Source: Owenia fusiformis | Lineage: Eukaryota; Annelida; Polychaeta; Sabellida; Oweniidae | NCBI GenBank assembly: GCA_903813345.2 | Contig: CAIIXF020000003.1 | Span: forward strand, 22,522,931-22,580,247 | Direction of reading: 5' to 3' | DNA: 57,317 nucleotides | Shown here: positions 1 to 12,771 of the stretch, one piece after another | Layout: the number at the start of each line of letters is the position of its first letter | Position numbering within the stretch: position 1 is the stretch's first letter | The notes under the pieces: generated by a model | Databases searched by the model: none | Told to the model about the DNA's origin: nothing | The model's input: only the letters and a program-made list of their open reading frames with translations | Position numbers and translations under genes: made by a program

Positions 1-965
1 ATTGTAGGGAAATCACGAAAATTAATGTTTGAAAGTGTCAATTTAATCCCTGGGGTTTTGTGATTTTTTTATTCCCTGAAACTCCATAAGGCTTCATGTC
101 ATTTTTCTAGTGACACAAGGTCTTGTAACCACAAGGTTCTTCCCACTTATTTATTCATGAGAGAGGCATATCTACTCAAAGGTATTACCTACAGTGACAT
201 GAATATCTAATTTGGCAACTGAGTGTGACCACTGACCAGACAGAATATTCCCTCACAAATAATCCAAGTGTCATATTGGAATGATAATTTTTGTATATAA
301 ATTTGAATTGGGCATCTGTACAAATGAACATTGATTAAATATACAAATATACTCATAATGTTAAAACATGAGCCACTAAGAAAAAAGAGTTGTCTATGAA
401 AAATATTTAATAAAATTTACAATTTAAGGGGGATTGAGAAGGTGCATTTTAGGCAATTATTTATTCCTCCTTCATGTACTGATTTATTTGGAAAATGCAC
501 GGACTAAGAACATCAGTGAATCTTGATTGGGTCAAACTATTTCCACTTCTGATGATCTAGAGGGCAGCACCTGTAGCCAGACTGTGATTACAAGACCCAG
601 TTGTTAGAGTAGTTAGTCCAGGGTCTTGAAGCAAGACTATGTAAAACTAGAGCTTTGTAAGAGCTATAACTCCAAGAACACATAATGGATTTGTTTTCAT
701 ATTACTAGGATAAGTTGGTTCAATTCCAGATCTATTTTCTTGAATTTCTAGCTTAGTTTCTTTTTGGGAGCCCAAATTATAGTCAAAATGGGATAAAATG
801 GCCACAAAATCAAGACACTGAAAAACAAAGGTCTAACAATTCTAAATCCATTACTGTAACATGCGTCCTCTACCCTTTAACTTATGGAGAAGAAGATAAC
901 ATTATTGTACACTATATACAAAAAAAAAGTCATACAACTTGTGAAACTACTTATGATTTTTACAG
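1..965. other. NOB1 intron 1, no feature seen
   Basis: AT-rich intronic sequence ending in the acceptor before base 966. I looked for the missing NOB1 first exon (a short N-terminal stretch with the catalytic Asp) and did not find it. Confidence 0.5.
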
Positions 966-3900
966 GATATTGGAGAAAAGGTCTATTCAATACCAGAAGT
1001 AGTACAAGAAATACGTGACAAAGAGACGAAACAGCGACTCCAAGTCCTTCCTTATGAGTTAGTGTTCAGGGAACCATCCACACAGAGCATTCACATAGTG
1101 TCTGAGTTTGCTAAGAAGACCGGGGATTACCGCAGCCTCTCTGCCGTTGATATCAAAGTTCTTGCACTTACTTATCAGCTAGAGAAGGAACAAGTTGGGA
1201 TTGATCACATAAAGACACAACCAGAGAGAAAGGTACATTTTCAGACTGTTTCCCTGTGTTTAACAGACGCAGGCAGACAGCATTGGTTTTTATGGCTAGA
1301 AATTCGAGTCTATGAAAGGCCAAAGTTTATTCTAGTTCTATTTTAACATTATGGTATAGATTCTTAAGTTTGTAAAGTCATAGATGACTAATTCTCATGC
1401 CTAGGAAATCTCCAGTGATGAGCTTTGTGGATTATGGAACTACATACTGTAGTAGCACTGGAGTCTTTCACTCAGTCAGTTGCAATTTTGATACTACTGG
1501 GTCGTGAATTCGTACGATCTTTAATCTGATCCGAATAAATTTTGTCATGGTAATGATGCATTTTGAGATTAATCTTGGAATTAATTAGTTTATTTGTGAA
1601 TTCAAATCTTTGGGATGAATTTTATCCAAATCCCAATCCACCTGCTTAGATTTAATTTCTTGGGATAATTTTTTGGATCGTACCAATTAACAGCTCCTGA
1701 TAGTCAAACTCAATATTTTTGTATTTCAGGCAACTTGGACTTCAAGCAAGAGAACTCTTGAAAAACCATCACAAATAGCAGGTTTTTATCTCAGGGGTGT
1801 ACAGGTGAGTGAAGTCATTCCAATATGTTTTCCATATATAGTAAAACCTGTATATCCAAACACCTGGCTAATCTGAACACCTCGCAATCCGAATGTTTTT
1901 TTTCGGTCCAATAGACTAGATGTGAGTAGAAATAATCTTGATTTACGTCATTAAATATTCAAACTTCAGTCAAACTGATGTCATATTTGACACATGTACA
2001 GGGTGTCCAAAAAAACAGGACCGTAAGAAAGTTGAATAACTCAGTCAATTTTGCATATTTTGCCTTGAATTATTTAGTTCATTCAATGTGAATTTTGTTC
2101 TGAAAGTTTGATGATAATCTGTTTATTGTGTCAAAAACTACAGTCCTTTACAAAACATGCTCAAAGTGGGCACTTCTCTCTATGCACAAACGAATCCTGC
2201 GAACAAAGTTGTTAATGACCCTTACCTATACACGTTAATGTGGATGGTAAATATTGGGGTAGTTATTGCCCTCTTAAGATTGTTAGGGGCCTGTCAGTGT
2301 ACACATTGGCTTTGAGAAATCCTCAAACTAAGATAAAAATTTGGGGGATTTAGATCAGGCGATTTGAGCTGCCCATATGGTTTGCGTTCTGCAACTGATG
2401 AGCTGAACACCAAAGCATTGCCTAAACCATTTCAGCATATCATTTGCAGTGTTGGGGTGGTATTGGCTTGTTGAAACCACTGCTTAATTATCTCCTTAGA
2501 TGTCCCTTCTGGTGCTTAGTGACCTCCAAAACTTGGGGAGAACTTACTGGTCCTTGTTCATGGTGATAGCAAGTCCCCAGTCACCTTTGAACCAAAAGGG
2601 ACTCCAATGATTCCATGTTTCCTCATTGCCACCCAGGGAGTGCATTGTTCAGAATGCAATGGATGCTGTAACACATCATCAGGAGGATGTAAGCCCCAGT
2701 AGCAATTGTTCTTGGAACAAACTTGTCCATTCAGAAAGACATGTGTGTAGGAGGATCATCAACAGCTTTGTTCGCCGGATTGAATTGTGCATAGAGATGA
2801 GATTTGCACATTTGAGGCATGTTTTGTAAGGAGCTGTAGTTTTTGACTCAATTGGTAGATTATTATCAGACTTTCACAACAAAATTCACATTGAATGAAC
2901 TAAATAATTTTGAAATGTCAAGGCAAAATATGCAAAATTGACAGAGTTATTCAACTTTCTTACGGTCCTGTTTTTTTTGGACACCCTGTACATGTAAAAG
3001 TACATCCCGAAATATGGTTTCGAAAATTGTTTATCAACTTTGAAAATTTAATTTTTTTTGAAAATGTGACTCCTAGTTCGGGGAGATTCCCCATAGACCC
3101 CATGTTATAAAATCACAAAAAGTAAAAATCTTTTTTTTTTTGTATTGGACATATAACATTTTATTTCACTGGATATATTTCAATTTGCATAACTATTATA
3201 TACATAAGGGACAGGGTGATATGAAAATTGAACCACTAAAACAGATGAATATTTAAGTTAAAGGGAACTTTCTTCTATACCCGCCATGCTATATGACCCG
3301 AACAATCCACCTGGCGGTGAAACTGGTAACTACCTACTCACATCTCAGTTATTTTTTCCTTACATAGACTCCCATGTTAAAAAACATTAAAATGTGAACA
3401 TTGAACAGTCATATTTAAAAAATAAACCAGTCTAATCTGAACAGTTCATCACATTTTTTACACAATATTTCTCAAATATTTGAAAGTTATGTGGTCAAAG
3501 GAACTATAAATATTTATTCAGAATACGTTCACATTTCTTCAAAATCAAAAATCTTGGAAAAGTGCTTAATTAAATATGTAACTTTCTTATGTTTCAGAAT
3601 AAAATAGTTGATGGTGACCAGGGGTCTGAGGAATGTAAAGATGATGACAGTAATGACTGCAAACAACCTGGTGATATCACTTCTAAACAGGAGCAAACTG
3701 ATCATAGCACTATAGAGGCCCAAACTGAGAATCTTACACTAGAAAACAACCAAACACAACACCCAGATAAAGACACTGTTACAGAGAAGGATAAAACTAA
3801 TACAGAAAGTCAAACAGACAGAGACACTATAAAACCTGAAGTATCAGACTCTACAGTTTTAACACCAAAAACATGTGAAAATGATAATGAAAATAATGAA

Positions 3901-6900
3901 ACACTTAAATTAGAAAATGATGTTGATGGAGCACTGATTAAAGAAGGAGATATCAAAGAAGAAGAAGAAGATGATGAGAGTGACGAAGAAGCTGAAAGTG
4001 ATGACGATGATGATGATGCTGGCTGGATTACACCTAGTAATATTAAGAGAGTCAGAGAGGCCATGGGTGATAAGAATGTTGAGAAGGCTTCAGTAGAAGT
4101 AGGCTGTCTCACAACTGATTTTGCAATGCAGGTACATCTAACGCTGTTGCCATTTTCATTTCAAAACTTCGCACCATTTTTAAAAAGTACTTAAGTTTTG
4201 TCCGTAAACTAACTCTATTGTTATCTTTCTCTCAGAGGTTTAGAGTTGGTGCAAAATATATTAAAAATTAAAAAGTGATTTAATACTTAAGATAATAAAA
4301 AATATTTATATAATATAACTGTTTATATTGCTTCAGAATGTGCTAATCCAGATGGGACTGAATGTGATATCTGTAGATGGCATGTTGATACGCAAGGCTA
4401 AGAGCTATGTACTGCGATGCTTTGCTTGCATGAAGATCACAACGTTAATGATGAAAGAGTTCTGTCCCCACTGTGGTAATGCAACCCTCCAGAAGCTGGC
4501 TATGTCTGTGGATGATGAGGGGGTCGTCCATTATCATTTCTCAAAGCGCAGACAACATAACATAAGAGGAATGAGGGTGAGGACTTCATCCAGTGTCTGC
4601 TTCATCTTATTCAACCTTTGCCTTACCTTATTTATCACATATTTTTTCCTGGATTTTTTATGGCAATTTTTCAAATGTTATATTGTCACCGTCTTGTCAT
4701 TGATGGGTGTGCACCTGTTTGCCTGTGGGTGGGTGGATGGGTATGTGGGTGCCATATCCAAATATACTTATAAATCTTGCCTTCAAAATTCTCGCAGATG
4801 CAAAGCAAACTAGTGCCAAGATCTGATTAGGTTTTGCATGCTGTGTACATTACTTGGCACTGGCAGCCATTTTAAAATGTTCCATAAATCTTGTCATCAA
4901 AATTCTAGGAAAACCACTTATCCGTTCAACTTGAAATCTTTACAGATGCAAGAGCAGACTAGTGCCAAGATCTCATTAGTTTTTGGGCATGCTGGATATG
5001 AGGCAATATTTGAAAGAATATATAAAATATGTGTGAATAATTTGAATGACTTCCTATTTAAAGTCATCATTATTTCATCAATTTTAAATTAATATGTCTT
5101 ATAAGTATCATGAAATCTATCTTAAAGGCAGAATCAGAAATACTTGTAAAAGGAATAAAAAAAAGTGAAAGCAACATTTTCAATTGATGTACTGACATTT
5201 ATTTCAACATAATTATCTCAAAAAACATTCATGTTATGATACAGTTGTCAGTTTTCCCTGCTATGGATCAAGTGTGAACTGAGGGAATTTCTAGAAATAC
5301 AGATATTTGAAATGGTTGCTCACTACATCTGTTTCTACCTTTAACATATATAGTGCAGTCAGTTATGACAATAAAACCCTTGAATTGCACTTGCTATATA
5401 TAAAGCACAATTTTTTGACCTAAGTATCATTAATGCATATATTTTTGATATCTAACAAAGTGGTGTTGAAAATTGGCCCAAGTTGAAAATAGCAGTCATC
5501 GAAAAATTTGCATATTTACATTGAGCCCCATGTTAATTTATCAATCTTCAAAAGACCCCCTGCAGTACAGTTCTATAGAAATAAAGCCCATATTCCCAGG
5601 ATGTTACAATATCCTGATTATCTTCAAAATAAAAAGGGTTAAATTTTTTCTTTTTCCTATTTCCAAAGATATTGGCGTTTGAATTTCGGAAATTCCCCAT
5701 TGGCTGCCATTATAAACGGCTATCAATATGGCTTTGCTAAACTGTCCTTTTCTCAAAAAGTCCACTGTGAAATTTTCTAATATTGCAGATTTCTATAGTT
5801 GATATATTGATTTAAAAAAAATCCAACAGGTACATTTCTAAAAATTTCTAATTTTTGATATATTTAGTCATTAAAAACTATAAAAACCTATATTGAGCCC
5901 TATGTTAATTTATCAATCTTCAAAAGAACCCCTGCAGAACAGTTTTAGAGTAATAATGCTCATTCTCCTAGTATGTTACAATAACATGATTATCTTCAAA
6001 ATAAAAAGGGTTAAATTTTTTCTTTTACCTAATTTCAAAGATATTGACGGTTGAATTTTGGAAATTCCCCATTGGCTGCCATTATAAACGGCTATCAATA
6101 TGGCTTTGCTAAAGTGTACTTTTCTCAAAAAGTCCACTGTGAAATTTTCTAATATTGCAGATTTCTATAGTATTTAAAAAAAAATCAAACAGGTACATTT
6201 CTAAAAATTTCTTATTTTTTATATATTTAATCGTTAAAAACTATAAAAACCTATATTGAGCCCCATGTTAATTTATCAATCTTCAAAAGTGCTCATTCTC
6301 CTAGTATGTTACAATAACATGATTATCTTCGAAATAAGAGGGGTTAATTTTTTTCTTTTACCTAATTCCAAAGATATTGATGTTTGAATTTTGGAAATTC
6401 CCCATTGGCTGCCATTATAAAACGGCTATCAGTATGGCTTTGCTAAAGTGTCCTTTTCTCAAAAAGTCCACTGTGAAATTTTCTAATATTGCAGATTTAT
6501 ATAGTTGATATATTGATTTTAAAAAAATCAAACAGGCACATTTCTAAAAAATTCTTATTTTTGATATATTTAGCCGTTAAAAACTGTAAAAACCTATATT
6601 AAGCCCAATGTTAATTTATCAATCTTCAAAAGACCCCCTGCAGAACAGTTTTAGAGTAATAATACCCATTCTCTCAGTATGTTACAATAACATGATTATC
6701 TTCAAAATAAGAAGGGTTAGAGTTTTTTCTTTTACCTAGTTCCAAAGATATTTGCCTTTGAATTTTTGAAAATACCCCTTGGCTGCCATTATAAACCACT
6801 ATCAATATGGCTTTCTAAAGTGTCCTATTTTCAAAAAGTCCCTTATGGAATTTTCTAATATTGTAGATTTGTATGGTTAATATGTTGAACATATATATAT

Positions 6901-9900
6901 ATACATATGTTAAAAAAATCGAACAGGTACCTTTCTGAAAAGTTCTTATTTTTTAATATATTTAGCCATTTAGTTGAAGATTGATAAACTAACATGGGGC
7001 ACAATATTTTTATTTTTTAATGGCTAAATATATTAAAAAATAAAATAAATTCTGAAATGTGCATGTTTGATTTTTTCTAAATCAACATATTAATTATAGA
7101 AATCTACAATATTAGAAAATTCCATAGTGGACTTTTTTTAGAAAAGGACACTTTAGTAAAGCCACATTGATAGGCGTTTATAATGGCAGCCAAATTGATG
7201 TTTTTTCCAAAATTCAAACGTCTATATCTTTGGAACTAGGCAAAAGAAAAATGTAATCCTTTTTATATTAAGAGAGTTGTGTTATTGTAACATCCTAGGA
7301 ATATGGACTTATCACTTTTGAACTGCTCTGCAGGGGATCTTTTGAAAATTGATAAATTATCACTGGGCGCAATATAGTTTTTAACGGCTAAATATATAAA
7401 AAATAAGAAATTTTAAGAAATGAACCTGTTTGATTTTTTTAAATCAACATATTAATTATAGAAATGTGCAATATTAGAAAATTTCACAGTGGACTTTTTG
7501 AGAAAAGTACACTTTAGCAAAGCCATATTGATAGCCGTTTATAATGGCAGCCAATGGGGAATTTCCAAAATTCAAACGTCAATATCTTTGGAATAAGGTA
7601 AAAGAAAAAAATTAATCGCTCTTATTTTGCAGATAATCATCTTATTGTAATATACTAGGAGAATGAGCATTATTACTCTAAAAGTGTTCAGCAGGGAATC
7701 TTTTGAAGATTGATAAATTAACATGGGGCTCAATTAGGGCTGCCATCATTAGTCGGAACGTCGACTTGTCAGTCAAAATGCAAGTTCGACAACGAAGTCG
7801 ACAAAAATTCCCGTCATGTCGACAAACGATATCAATACTTACTTGAAAATATCCAAATGGCCCCAATACATTTCAATACACATTTCAACGTGTTATGTGC
7901 GCGTATTCTGCGGAAATATTGTTCACATTCATTTCATTTTCAAAAAATAAATTCACCCGGAAGTTCCCTTCATGACTTCTCTTCTCTCTTGCGAGACGTT
8001 GTACGAGATTTCGCCCGAGCAGTCGAAATAAATCCCGGTCGAAACATTGCAGGTATTTGTCCCATTTTCGTCTATAATATTCTATTAACTTGGCATTTAG
8101 TAACAATATTAGGCAATTACTTCCCGATGATTTTTTCTCCCTGGAAAGTTCGATTGTCGACAATATTTTCGACAGCAGAGTTCGACTGTCGACACTGACA
8201 TTTGAGTTCGATGGCAGCCCTAGGCTCAATACAGGTTTTTATAGTTTTTAACGGCTAAATATATCAAAAATAAGAAATTTTTAGAAATGTGCCTGTTTGA
8301 TTTTTTTAAAATCAATATATCAACTATAGAAATCTGCAATATTAGAAAATTTCACAGTGGACTTTTTGAGAAAAGGACTCTTTAGCAAAGCCATATTGAT
8401 AGCCGTTTATAATGGCAGCCAATGGGGAATTTCCAAAATTCAAACCTCAATGTCTTTGGAATTAGGTAAAAGAAAAAAAGTAACCCCTCTTATTTTGAAG
8501 ATAATCATGTTATTGTAACATACTAGGAGAATGAGCATTATTACTCTAAAACTGTTCTGCAGGGGGTCTTTTGAAGATTGATAAATTAACATGGGGCTCA
8601 ATATAGGTTTTTATAGTTTTTAACGGCTAAATATATCAAAAATAAGAAATTTTTAGAAATGTACCTGTTTGATTTTTTTAAAATCAATATATCAACTATA
8701 GAAATCTGCAATATTAAAAAAATTCACAGTGGACTTTTTGAGAAAAGGAGACTTTAGCAAAGCCATATTGATAGCTGTTTATAATGGCAGCCAATGGGGA
8801 ATTTTCAAAATTCAAACGTCAATATCTTTGGAACTAGGTAAAAGAAAAAATTTAACCCTTCTTATTTTGAAGATAATAATGTTATTGTAACATACTAGGA
8901 GAATGAGCATTATTTCTTTAAAACTGTTCTGCAGGGGGTCTTTTGAAGATTGATAAATTAACATAGAGCTCAATGTAAATGAGCGAAATTTCCGAGGCCT
9001 ACTATTTTCAACTGGGGCCACTTTTCAACACCACTTCGTTAGATATCAAAAATATATGTATTAATGATACTTATTTCAAGAAAATGTTGCTTTATATATA
9101 GCAAGTGCAATTGAACAGCTAACTGACCCCACTAATACAAATGTAGAAGAAAACACGTACTTCAGCAATGTGTATATGTAGAATTTCTCAAGATATTAGA
9201 GAGATTTCGCACCTCGTGAAAGTACAACTTATAACGTATACTTATACTTATAGGTAAACGTACAAGGTGTTTCATAATGTGGGCATTTCGTCAGGAAAGA
9301 TCTTCTCGGACTGTAATAAATACAGGTCAAAGGGATGCCATTTTTACTTTCTTGAATGGTAGCATGTTTAGTTGATCCAAATAAGTTTGTCTAGAATAAA
9401 ATAGGCTCATATATAGTACATATGTTATAGACCCATCTCTTCTCAAATTGACTTTTTGGAGATGCTCGTTATGAAACACCCTGTATGTCATTTGTTGAGC
9501 TACTGAATGGGTCGTTTCCAGGAATCGCTAGAACCTACTGGTTTGATTGGTGTTTCAAATTGATGGTTAAAGTATTTGATTGGATACTGTTACCACTCAG
9601 CCAATTAATTTTTAAAAATGCTTGCGGTCAATTGTTCCACACACATGTAGGCAAATCTTTATACGGAGATCCAACTGTATACGTTATCATCTACGTAAAT
9701 ATACCGTTTTGTAAGTTCATTGAGCTTATACTGATCGTGAAAACATTGAAATAATCAACTTGTTTATGTAATGACTCACTTTAAAGAATCATGACTCACT
9801 TTAAAGGATCGTGTTTATAATACACTACAACTACAAGGACACGAAAGCAAGCATTTAATTATAATGTGCATAATCTACACGTGCAGATGACAGTGCATTC

Positions 9901-10403
9901 ACAGTCTCTAGTTGGTGGAGCTTTTCTATAACGGGAATAGTTATGTTCCATTAAGTACAATTCAAAATTGATTTTAGTAAATATAATAGTTCGACACGAC
10001 CCTTTAAAGTATACGTATACGTATAAGTTGTACTTTCACTTATGTGCGAAATCTCTCTATTATCAAACTGTTCATTAAAATACCTCAATTAGAAACCTTT
10101 TAGTTTAACATATCACTTTTATATTTCCAGTATTCCCTACCTATGCCTAAAGGAGGTAAACACGTCACTAACCCAATACTCTGTGAGGACCAACCCACAG
10201 GTCAACATAGGACAAATAAGCACTTCAATAAAGGTAGCATAAATCCTATGGATGCAGACTTTGTCTCACAATCTTCACCATTTGCGCTAAATGATGTGTA
10301 TTCTAGGTCTGCCCAAATAAGGGTGAAAGGTGGGCGTGGCAGAGGCCGTGGAAATAAAAAGAATCCTAATGAGAATAGAAAAGTGTATGGACGTAGAAAA
10401 TGA
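966..10403 (+). CDS. NOB1: NOB1, 20S pre-rRNA site D endonuclease (5' end outside window)
   Basis: Coding exons 966-1232, 1730-1804, 3598-4131, 4337-4576 and 10131-10403 (stop), all joined in phase 0 by GT-AG introns; they give 462 residues. NOB1 cleaves 20S pre-rRNA at site D in cytoplasmic pre-40S particles to form the 3' end of 18S rRNA. Seen: the PIN-domain part begins DIGEKVYSIPEVVQEIRDK and contains KKTGDYRSLSAVDIKVLAL, matching human NOB1. Exon 3 encodes a long acidic, low-complexity linker ending in GWITPSNIK and VGCLTTDFAMQ. Exon 4 encodes the zinc ribbon (CFAC, then CPHC). The C-terminus is basic (RGRGRGNKK, GRRK). The first exon, with the N-terminal catalytic Asp, is not in the window. 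The linker is longer than in the 412-residue human protein. Identification is firm; exon ends follow consensus splice sites and alignment. Confidence 0.93.
1840..3110. repeat. Pogo/Tigger-like remnant interrupted by a MITE
   Basis: Bases about 1840-1995 begin with GTAAAACCTGTATATCCAAA, the style of terminal repeat seen in pogo/Tigger elements. Similar ends recur, inverted, near 42,445, 44,160 and 44,400. The stretch just before the MITE (about 1950-1995) and just after it (about 2991-3100) is collinear with 56,355-56,500, which lacks the MITE. The split copy lies in NOB1 intron 3. Confidence 0.55.
1997..2990. mobile_element. Tc1/mariner-type foldback MITE
   Basis: The ends ACAGGGTGTCC and GGACACCCTGT are flanked by TA, or by ACATGT on both sides because the target is itself palindromic. 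Arms of about 220 bp (2000-2215 and 2770-2990) are inverted copies. Each arm carries what reads as the last codons of a transposase, HFEHVL-stop (one arm has a one-base indel). No intact transposase remains. Confidence 0.8.
4577..5354. other. NOB1 intron 4, proximal part
   Basis: Intronic DNA after the zinc-ribbon exon; the open frame of that exon runs on into it by chance. No repeat or gene recognised. Confidence 0.4.
5355..9128. repeat. 3.8-kb palindromic array in NOB1 intron 4
   Basis: A large inverted repeat. The left end reads GAATTGCACTTGCTATATAT and the right end is its complement near 9090-9113. Each arm is itself an array of units of about 340-375 bp. The marker ATTGAGCCCCATGTTAATTT starts at about 5520, 5894, 6254 and 6598 in the left arm; its complement occurs near 7350, 7720, 8590 and 8960 in the right arm. 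The symmetry centre is about 6960-7020. A hAT-type MITE (7735-8222) sits in the right arm. No transposase frame was seen. Confidence 0.85.
7735..8222. mobile_element. hAT-type MITE, 488 bp
   Basis: Perfect 13-bp terminal inverted repeats TAGGGCTGCCATC/GATGGCAGCCCTA flanked by an exact 8-bp target duplication GGCTCAAT (7727-7734 and 8223-8230). The 8-bp duplication and the form of the ends are typical of hAT elements. Subterminal GTCGAC and GTTCGAC motifs recur at both ends. It interrupts a palindromic-array unit, so it is younger than that array. Non-coding. Confidence 0.9.
9198..10058. mobile_element. TIR element of about 860 bp with nested MITE
   Basis: The ends AGAGAGATTTCGCAC and GTGCGAAATCTCTCT open inverted repeats of about 55 bp (9198-9250 and 10006-10058), which share a segment close to GTGAAAGTACAACTTATA. 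ATT lies directly outside both ends, so a 3-bp duplication is possible. It contains the MITE at 9261-9485 and a twofold TGACTCACTTTAAAG repeat near 9772-9808. No convincing transposase frame. Confidence 0.7.
9261..9485. mobile_element. 225-bp Tc1/mariner-type MITE
   Basis: The ends TACAAGGTGTTTCATAA and TTATGAAACACCCTGTA form an imperfect inverted repeat starting at a TA target. It is nested inside the 9198-10058 element. No coding content. Confidence 0.75.
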
Positions 10404-10526
10404 ACAATTATTAGTGATATGATTTCTACAATGACAGAATGATTAATACATGTATAGATTAGTACATGGAAATATTTAAGATTGATTTGACTTAATCATT
10501 TAATTTTGAATAATGAACCATGGCAC

Positions 10527-10532
10527 AATAAA
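10527..10532 (+). terminator. NOB1 poly(A) signal
   Basis: Canonical AATAAA 124 bases after the NOB1 stop codon, followed by AT-rich sequence. It is the first such hexamer downstream. Confidence 0.6.
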
Positions 10533-10941
10533 ACATGTACAAATACAAAGAGTAATCTAGATTTATGTTGTCTTATTACCATTATTACACAAATTGCGTA
10601 AATAAGACATGGGGAAACTTATCTTGATTTGTAGCCTTGAAATTCATAGTGGCCAAACACCTTGAAACAGACAGAATTTGGATTTCAGCAATATATGGCT
10701 TTTTATGTGCAAATCGACGATTTTAATAGTACATTTTAAAAATTGTATTATGACAACTTCCAGAACTATGAATAATTTGTTTATGAGAATTTGCTACTTG
10801 AACTCAAATGGTTAAATTGGTGGAAATTCTGATATATCTCCAATATCTGGCTTTTATTATCTCAAAATCAAGGGTCAATGTTAGATTCTAACATATACAG
10901 ATTAAACGTATTTTCACATTTCTTACATCCTGAATGTACAC

Positions 10942-11389
10942 CGGAATAGCCTGACAACGATAAAGTCAGATACCATTGTCACAAATGGCGGACATAACCG
11001 TCGCTTCAACTCTTTAATCACTTGGTCCTCATTTCATGGGATTTTATCGTCGCTAATTCTGTGCATGCATTAAGCTCTTGTGATAATGTATCATATGAAA
11101 TCCCAATTTCGATCAAATTGGGTCGTGAATCGCCGCAATATAGCGTCTTCGATATCGTCAATGACAACGGTATCTCATTTTTATCCGTTAAATTAAAGAT
11201 TTTATTTCGATGGTAGAACATTATTAACTGTACAATGAGTATTAAGACACTCTGATTGATTGTTGTTCCAAAGAAATTTAGTCTAAGTGCTCTATTAAAC
11301 ATACAGTTCATGAAAATCTAATTGAAGCGACGGTTATGTCCGCCATTTGTGACAACGGTATCTGACTTTACCGTTGGCAGGCTATTCCG
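10942..11389. mobile_element. 448-bp MITE with TIRs of about 70 bp
   Basis: The left end CGGAATAGCCTGACAACG and its complement at 11372-11389 open arms of about 70 bp that differ at only a few positions; both include ACAAATGGCGGACATAACCG or its complement. Frames are open on both strands in the interior, but they overlap each other and match nothing I know. No clear target duplication. Confidence 0.75.
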
Positions 11390-11688
11390 TTGTGGAATGA
11401 GAATACATAGTCATATTGACTTGAACAGTTGAAATGTTACCATGGCAACAAAGAAGTGGACTTGTCATCATTTAATGATGTGCTAAAACAGGTGGTGACA
11501 TTTTGTCATGTTAATGCTTTGTCTAGTTTCTTATTGATGTGATCAGCAAACCATGCGGGATGGACGGAACCTATTGTGATTGGCATTACCCCCCCCCCTC
11601 CCCCTTAATGCAGGACCTATCAGCCCTTATTTTCACTTTTTCCCCCTTGATCAATGAAAGTGGTATTTTTAATTAACATGACGTGTTA

Positions 11689-12464
11689 TAAAGGGTGAGC
11701 CAAAAATGTAACCCAGATAAATCTTAATAACTCAGACCTCCAGTATGGATTTTAAGTCATATTTGGCACAATTCAACCTGTTCTTTCATTCCAACAAGTT
11801 TCATTGGCCTGCTCCAAAGGCTCCAAATGATCCCGATTTTATGGCCATTTTACAAAACATGCTCAAAATGCCAAAACATAGCAAAATCACCCAATATGAA
11901 CCCAAAGAATTTTACCTTTGGGACTATAAAAGGAAAATTAGAACCATTACATAAGATATCTGTGAACGTGTAGTCAGGAAACTCTACCTGATGCGCTAAA
12001 TTCGCTTCTAAAGACAAGATTGGCATTTTGAGCACGCTTTGTAAAATGGTTATAAAATCGTGGCCATTTGTAGTAGACCAATGGAACTGAACAAGGATCA
12101 GTTGTGCCAAATAGGCCGAACAGCGGAAATGCAAAGTTTAGGAAACAGTGCCTGAGAGGAATGTATCAGCCACAATGCATCCTTAAATTGTTCTCACACA
12201 TTGCAAAATCTTTTCTACAAAATCACCTAAATGATACATAATCACTAAAAGAACATATTTTCAATGAAACTTTTTGCAATGATCACGTTGGCAAAGCATC
12301 AATTTCAATCTGTGTCAACCATTCATCGAATGACCTTGAGTGCGGTGATTGGATATAAAATGCAGTGGAGTTATATGGAATACTGTGTTTGTATTGGCTT
12401 GAATCGGTCAGACCTTGGTGTGTGAATGGATTTGTTTGGGTTACCTCTTTTGGCTCACCCTGTA
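11689..12464. mobile_element. Mariner-type foldback MITE with two transposase tails
   Basis: The ends AGGGTGAGCCAAAA and TTTTGGCTCACCCTG lie next to TA. Internal arms near 11750-11870 and 12020-12115 are inverted copies. Reading inward from each arm, the sequence encodes HFEHVL-stop or HFEHAL-stop, the kind of C-terminus found in Tc1/mariner transposases. Non-autonomous. Confidence 0.75.
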
Positions 12465-12771
12465 GATACACTGGTTTAACAGTATATGATAATGACCAAG
12501 GCTGCCATGGTAACACATTATGAACCATGAGTTATTTAATACCAAATAATATGTCTGCATTTTATTACAATAACCATAGCTTCTAATGATATATACAACG
12601 ATGTAATAAGTAAAATTAAAGGCGTACAAAACATCACAATATTATAAGAATGAGATAATGCGCCCGGGTAGTCTTAAATCGTTCTTCTTCATTGCCGTAT
12701 CCATTGCTTTGATGTTCCATAAAGGTATAAGACAATCTGGAGACTGAACAGTGTGAAATTACAAGAGTAAA

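Noticed and set aside
2626-2829. 67-codon gene in the NOB1 intron
   Set aside because: It lies in a foldback MITE; only its last codons resemble a transposase C-terminus, so it is a remnant.
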